From: Ephemerocybe angulata
Taxonomy: Eukaryota; Basidiomycota; Agaricomycetes; Agaricales; Psathyrellaceae
NCBI GenBank assembly: GCA_013368325.1
Contig: JAACJK010000152.1
Span: 1 to 12,259, forward strand
Direction of reading: 5' to 3'
Length of the DNA: 12,259 nt
Shown: positions 8,115-12,259 of the stretch, piece after piece
How positions within the stretch are numbered: the first letter of the stretch is position 1
How the letters are laid out: each line of letters begins with the position of its first letter
The notes under the pieces: generated by a model
What the model was told of the DNA's origin: nothing
Database searches by the model: none
Seen by the model: only the letters and a program-made list of their open reading frames with translations
Position numbers and translations under genes: made by a program

Positions 8115-9257
8115 TTAAGGGTACGACCTCTTCCACAGTTCCTTAACAGGCTTTGTGCCGGTCTCGTCGACGGGGACATAGTATTCGATCCACTCACGAC
8201 CAGGGCGGAAGGTGCTGAAATACCACTCTCTCCCACCAATTCAATAGAGACGCTTTGAGCGACAGATTCACCTTTGATGGGGAAGAGCCGGCCCAACCGC
8301 CACGAGACAGCAGGACCGATATTCGGTTCGATGCAACCAGCGCTGAAGGCCACTTTCAACATCCACTGATCCGTCGTCTTGCGAGCATCCCATTGGCACA
8401 TCCCTCGCCGGGAAGCTGCTGACCGGAGGGAATGATCAAGATGATGTTCGCTGCAGTCGCGGATCACCCTCATTCCCAGGCCAATCCATTTTTCGGTAAT
8501 GAGGGGCTTGTGCACCCAGTCGAAGTCGGGATGCACATTTAGAAATCCTAGGGGTAATCGACATCAGCACGAAGTCAGCGATAACATACATAGCAATCCT
8601 TTAGTACCTGAGTAGTCTTCCGTCAGATCAGGATATAAACTTATAACCCCCCTTCCAGTTATGTAGTTCATGAGCTGCGAGGTATGGAAAAAGACCAGCG
8701 GGACCACTGGAGAGGCCGAGACGGATTCAAAGAGAGTGACCGCTTTCCCCGGTAGACGCATTCACGAATCGATACATTCTTCGGACCCCGTTGTTGACGT
8801 TGAGTCTGCTGCTAGGCGTTCTTTCCTCCGCAACCAACCTAATAGCCGTAGACCGTCGAACAAATCCTGGAAGAGTGGCCATATACAGTATCGCGTGTTT
8901 GGCTGCCCCCATGGGGCAGTAGAAGTTGAGGTCAGACGGCGCAGGCGACCCAGGAACCGCGACGAAGAGGGCAGCCGAACCAGAGATGATGGTGCCAGAA
9001 GCCACCATCATATCCAAGCATTCTTGCGCCTCTAAAGAGAAGGACGTCAAGAGAGAGGACACGGGACTTGAGATGGTGACGGATTGCCTGCTGCATGTCG
9101 GGCAGCGAGGCGACCGCTTGCAAGCCGGACAGCGGCAGAAGTTTGAGGATCGCATCGTGCAAGTGAAGTGGCAGCGGCTCAGTGGGTGTTCCTGGGCGAC
9201 GTTAAGCTCGAAGCGCAGGCCATCTCTCCGATCTGACTTACTGAACATGAAATACAT
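8115..9257 (-). pseudogene. Paralogue C: F-box-like / nucleotidyltransferase-like / CHHC protein, frame broken
   Basis: Exon 1 (9242-9257) encodes MYFMF; introns at 9192-9241 (50 nt) and 8548-8607 (60 nt) are phase 1. The long exon opens EPLPLHLHDAILKLLPLSGL (F-box-like), then GTIISGSAALFV...DLNFYCPMG (DLN at 8925-8933) and RLNVNNGVRRMYRF. The last exon has DCSEHHLDH...GMCQW, keeping C-x3-H-x2-H-x11-C but lacking the extra upstream Cys of B and D, and ends LWKRSYP. Three breaks: a two-base loss in a CT repeat (9051-9057), an extra base in a C run (8747-8750, between STG and KAVTLFES), and a one-base loss near 8230-8234 (before EWYFSTFRPG). Restoring these would give about 344 residues. Subtype I, closest to A: both share LPDM in the F-box-like region, the H-x-DF before HKP, and WY-STFRPG. 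No TATA box is seen upstream of 9257. Confidence 0.72.
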
Positions 9258-9871
9258 CCTAGCTGGATGAGAGAAGGTGCCAGCAAGAAAGTCAGCGAAG
9301 GGCAAAGGGCGTCGTCTTCAAGTAAAGTCCAAGACGAGAAGAAGGTGAAAGGAAGAAGCGGGCAAGCTAAACGTCGATAGTGGAGATGCAAAGTGGGATG
9401 ACGGACAGAATCAAGATGGGTGAGAGGAGGGAAATCCATTCACCGTAGGGCACTAGCGTCGTGTAGACATGGTTCGGGACCACTGTCGGAAACTGAAATA
9501 CGTGCCTCGCTGGAGTCCATGACGGAACATACGCACAAGCAAACGATTTCAAACAAAACCTAGATAGTACAAGGGTAGTGAGCGATTACGACGGCAGATG
9601 ATTCAACGAGCCAGCCCATACAAACCTCATCTCAGTATATTAAGGGGCCGACCTCCTCCGTAGGAAAGGGCCTAGTATAAAGTGGTCGTCGGTACTATAG
9701 GCGAGATATTCGACTGATCGGGTATATTTTCAAAACAACGACAAGCATGGGGACGGTGGAGAACAGAAAGAAGCGACGTGGGTAAGGAGTTCTAAGGCGG
9801 CAGAGGCTATTCACAGGACGGGAATGCATCAACACCAAACAACAGCCTTGAGACGAACGCAGAAGACGTAC
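9258..9871. other. Intergenic region and uncertain 3' exon
   Basis: No frame here is convincing. A candidate intron of the leftward decayed gene begins at 9871 (GTACGT donor) and may end near 9807 (GTGAATAG), which would put a last short exon below that. The rest, roughly 9258-9690, includes the presumed promoter of copy C, with a CT-rich segment (minus strand) just upstream of its ATG. Confidence 0.3.
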
Positions 9872-11159
9872 CTCGAGCTGGATGGAGCCGACGATGACAA
9901 AAGTTCCGTCGTGGGGACGACGAGCAATACAATGTGCGCTACCTGCGCCAATGCGCCATGGCGCACCTCCCCATGACACACCCCACGACCCTTGCCAGCT
10001 GGAAACGCGCACGATCCCCTCAGTCGGGAACACGCCCTTCGTCATGGTGAGTACCTCGTGCTTCGTAGGTCTGGGGTATGTACTCACTGGAATGCCTTGC
10101 AGCATGCACCATCGCGCCATTCTTGGGACCGTGGATGCTGTTGTGTCGGTTCTCCAAGGCACACGCGCAGCCTCGCCGTGCTGGGTCGGACTTGCCGTTG
10201 CACCGGTTCTCGAGGGCAAATCTGGTGCCTAAGGCCTTCGTTGGGACCGTCCAGGCAACCTTCGCATTGTGAGTACACCGTTCTTAATAGATCCGGGCTA
10301 TGCACTCACCAAAATCCCTCCCACCGATGTGTCGTACCCATTCTTGAACCAGAGGTAGGTCTTGCAGGCGTTGCAGCGCTCGCCGCTTCCAAATCTCTTA
10401 CAGGATAATAACTGGTGTCGCACTGTCGGTTCTTGAGGAAAAACGCGGCCTCGTCGTGCTAGGTTGCACTAGTTATTGTGCCGAAGTGTGAAGTCGTAGC
10501 GCCGTGCGTTGAGGGGTGTGCCCAGCCTTTGCGGGGTGAGCTCTTGCATCGCGAATTTTCGTTGATCCTCGAATCTTTGACAACCAGCATCAAGGATGAT
10601 GCTTTTAGACTGATTATTGGACGACTCACATTGTCATTGTTGTGGCCCCACACCTACAGCGAGCACATTGCCGATGTCTTGTCTGGCCGTGGTCTTTGGG
10701 GGTGAAGCATCCCGATCTAGCAACACAAGCTAAGCACTCTATGTACTTTGCAGGTACTCCCATGCTCACAAGTCGTGTGCATCCCTGGCGCCGTTGCGGA
10801 CTAGCCAAGCTGGTCCCGTGCAAGCGGATCGACGGTAATACTGCCTGCTGGTCGTCATTGACATTGTGGCCGATCCACGACAGGAGTCGAGCCTACTGTT
10901 TCTGGTGTGCGCTATGGTGGGTAAAGGAGCCCAGGGATGGCCGAGGGAGGACTGGAGGCGACAGTGCAGGCGCACGAGGTGGTGGAAGGGAGGGAAGCGC
11001 GGTGAGGTTGTCCGTGCAATGTGCATGCGGTTCAAATGCGGTTACGCGATCAATGACATCGTCAGAGCCATCGACCAAGCGCTCCGCGCTTGGGTCGGCT
11101 TGCGTTTGGCTGCGAGTATCCGCTGGGCCTTGGGCCTTGGTGAGGTCAGGCAGTGCCAT
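9872..11159 (-). pseudogene. Decayed multi-exon gene with GATA-finger-like pieces
   Basis: A likely first exon is 10897-11159: 87 residues from MALPDLTKAQ, rich in Pro/Ser, ending before a GTAGGC donor. An exon at 10630-10716 contains RQCARCRCGATTMT and ends at a GTGAGT donor; this resembles the first half of a GATA-type finger (C-x2-C-G-x-T-x-T). Further left, GSGERCNACKTYLWFKNG (about 10333-10395) resembles the second half (CNAC-x2-Y). Exon ends at 10310 and 10088 are followed by similar 50- and 51-nt introns. The last clear exon (9872-10036, GVFPTEGIVRVSSW...) is open. Between these pieces frames shift and expected Cys or Trp positions are replaced (CDTS where CxxC is expected). A working GATA factor is unlikely in this form. 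The family assignment is tentative; the coding strand and the exon repeats are better supported. Confidence 0.35.
10037..10309. repeat. Diverged exon-intron duplication, period about 222 bp
   Basis: Two minus-strand introns, 10037-10087 and 10260-10309, align: both start GTGAGT-CATA-CCC, both have GTACTCAC-ATG near the end and both finish CGAAG. The exon before each is also related: AAGAATGG just ahead, and GAACCGACA preceded by AGCACG-CGAGGC further upstream (about 10155-10185 and 10415-10465). The left unit lacks roughly 60 bases, including the CNAC segment, and has a one-base insertion. Confidence 0.6.
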
Positions 11160-11235
11160 AGGCGTAGAGAAGGTGGCCGATGATGGATGAGCATAAGTAG
11201 GGAGGCAAAAAGACAACTGAGGGGGAAACCGGGTA

Positions 11236-11256
11236 CCGGTAATAAAAGGTTACCGG
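11236..11256. repeat. Small hairpin CCGGTAA-N7-TTACCGG
   Basis: A perfect 7-bp stem with the loop TAAAAGG, in the gap between the decayed gene's presumed promoter and the 3' end of paralogue D. A related GGGTACC lies directly before it. No function can be assigned. Confidence 0.4.
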
Positions 11257-11424
11257 GTTGCGGCTTTCGGATTTGGCCGGCTTGGCACTGATGGATTGAT
11301 GCATGTGGAATCAAGATAAATATAACACCATGTCGGCGATTTACAACGACAATACAAACGAGAACGTATTTCTATAGGCAGCGGTGAGGCGTTCAGCCTG
11401 GTATCTTCATCCCTAGGCACCGGT

Positions 11425-12259
11425 CTACTGAGGAAAAGACCGCTTCCAACTTGCAGAGTCGATCTCTCCAGTCAGCATATCAGTAGGTGCATAGTACCTG
11501 ACCCATTCGACCGCAGTTTTGTACAAACACAGCTTGAACCACTCCTCGTGCACCAAATGGACGCTTGTCTTGTGGTACATGACATCCTTCCTCCCTCTGT
11601 ATAAGTGCCCCAATCGCCACGCCAAGATTGGGCCCAGCGTCAACCGCGCTCCAGATCGGAAGTCCATTGTACCCGTCCACTCGTCGTTTTTTGCCGGTAA
11701 GCCCACTGGCACATCCCCCTCCTGACCTTAGGAGACATACTGGGATGGTCGTCGTGCCATTCACGGCAATCTGAGCATATATCCATCCCCAAGCGCTCCC
11801 AACGTTTGAGCACCCCTGGCTTATGGATCTTGTCGAAATTTTGCGAGTAATTAAGCAGGCCTGCAGTCAAAAAGGTATTGAGTAAAACATGAAGTAAAAA
11901 GATGAGGAGCGTCGTACCGATCCTTCTATAAGTGAGTTCAGGGTAGAGACAGACCGCGCCGCTCCCAGTTATGTAGTTCATCAGCAAGGTGGAATGGAAG
12001 AACAATATGGGTGCCGGGGGAAGTCGAGATAGATTCGGCTAAAGTGACCACTTTGGAGGACGGACGGTGGATGAATCGGTAAAGTCGCTTGATACCGTTG
12101 TTGACCTCGAACCGGCTAAAGGGTGTTCGTTCCGTCAAGAGGGTCTTCAGAGGGTATGGGTCCTCCACGAATCCTTGGTAGCGAGGATTAACCTGATAGC
12201 CCCCTGCGCCGAACCGGCTGGACAATACATATTCAAGTCTCGAGGCTCACAGGAGCCAG
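11425..12259 (-). pseudogene. Paralogue D (5' part beyond window): nucleotidyltransferase-like / CHHC protein, frame broken
   Basis: The window ends inside the long exon, just before GSCEPRDLNMYCPAG (DLN at 12231-12239), so the F-box-like part is not visible. The intron 11861-11917 (57 nt, GTACGA...CTGCAG, phase 1) sits where it does in A-C, followed by the last exon 11425-11860. That exon has CSDC-REW-HDDH...GMCQW and ends WKRSFPQ. Three one-base losses: near 12172-12176 (KG to FVEDPYPLK), near 12013-12020 (TSP to APILFFHS) and in the six-T run 11687-11692 (RQK to NDEWTG). Very close to B throughout (HKTSVHLVHEEWFKLCLYKT against HKTSVHLIHEEWFKMCLYKT), so subtype II. Three breaks in about 780 coding bases make it the most damaged copy per length. 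Confidence 0.72.

Noticed and set aside
8670..9270. Plus-strand ORFs of 121 and 114 codons
   Set aside because: Entirely antisense to copy C; Arg/Ser-rich shadow composition.
10642..11190. Long plus-strand ORFs (also 9882-10232, 9992-10408)
   Set aside because: Their Arg/Cys/Ser/Trp-rich composition fits antisense shadows. Splice signals and protein-like composition are on the minus strand.
3705..12259. Programmed ribosomal frameshifting in the paralogues
   Set aside because: Breaks sit at different positions in each copy, with both gains and losses, and lack a shared slippery heptamer or downstream structure.
3705..12259. The paralogues as transposon ORFs
   Set aside because: I found no transposase, integrase or reverse-transcriptase motifs, terminal repeats or target-site duplications at their borders, and they have ordinary introns.
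1..12259. tRNA, rRNA, CRISPR array or bacterial operon
   Set aside because: No cloverleaf sequences, rRNA-like stretches, regularly spaced repeats or Shine-Dalgarno-led gene runs were seen.

Overview
The window reads as nuclear DNA of a filamentous basidiomycete, most likely an agaric-type fungus (inference). Genes are split by short introns (about 50-65 bases, some 80-100) with GTGAGT/GTAAGT-type donors, and the proteins they encode look fungal. There are no bacterial operons, ribosome-binding sites, RNA genes or CRISPR arrays. Almost every gene I can support lies on the minus strand.

Layout. 1-913: 3' part of a helical protein of unknown function, reading frame broken. 1031-1244: a divergent promoter with a TATA box on each strand and a 7-bp palindrome between them. 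1580-2044: a weak plus-strand ORF. 1831-2301: a minus-strand remnant of the NEDD8-activating enzyme regulatory subunit (ULA1/APPBP1) carrying an 81-bp in-frame tandem duplication. 2483-2837: an intact three-exon gene for an 82-residue protein with one C-terminal membrane helix. 6657-7660: an intact three-exon gene for a 280-residue protein with an N-terminal Cys cluster and a basic, disordered C-terminal half. 9872-11159: a decayed gene with GATA-finger-like pieces and an internal duplication.

The dominant feature is a dispersed array of four minus-strand paralogues: A 3705-4876, B 5156-6310, C 8115-9257 and D 11425 to beyond the right edge. The three copies whose 5' ends are visible share one architecture: a 16-19 nt first exon, a phase-1 intron, a long exon with an F-box-like helix and a nucleotidyltransferase-like GS...DLN motif, a second phase-1 intron, and a C-terminal exon with C-x3-H-x2-H-x11-C. 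D shows the last two exons with the same pattern. Restored lengths would be about 342, 347 and 344 residues. Each copy has two or three 1-2 nt indels relative to its siblings, nearly all in homopolymers or a CT repeat. Either the cluster is decaying or the assembly has residual homopolymer errors. The two single-copy genes at 2483-2837 and 6657-7660 stay open throughout, which favours real decay but does not prove it.

A and C resemble each other, as do B and D, so the order I-II-I-II suggests duplication of a two-gene unit followed by insertion or divergence of the intervening genes. F-box proteins work in cullin ligases that need NEDD8, so a ULA1 remnant beside an F-box-like array is notable, but I see nothing that links the two functionally.
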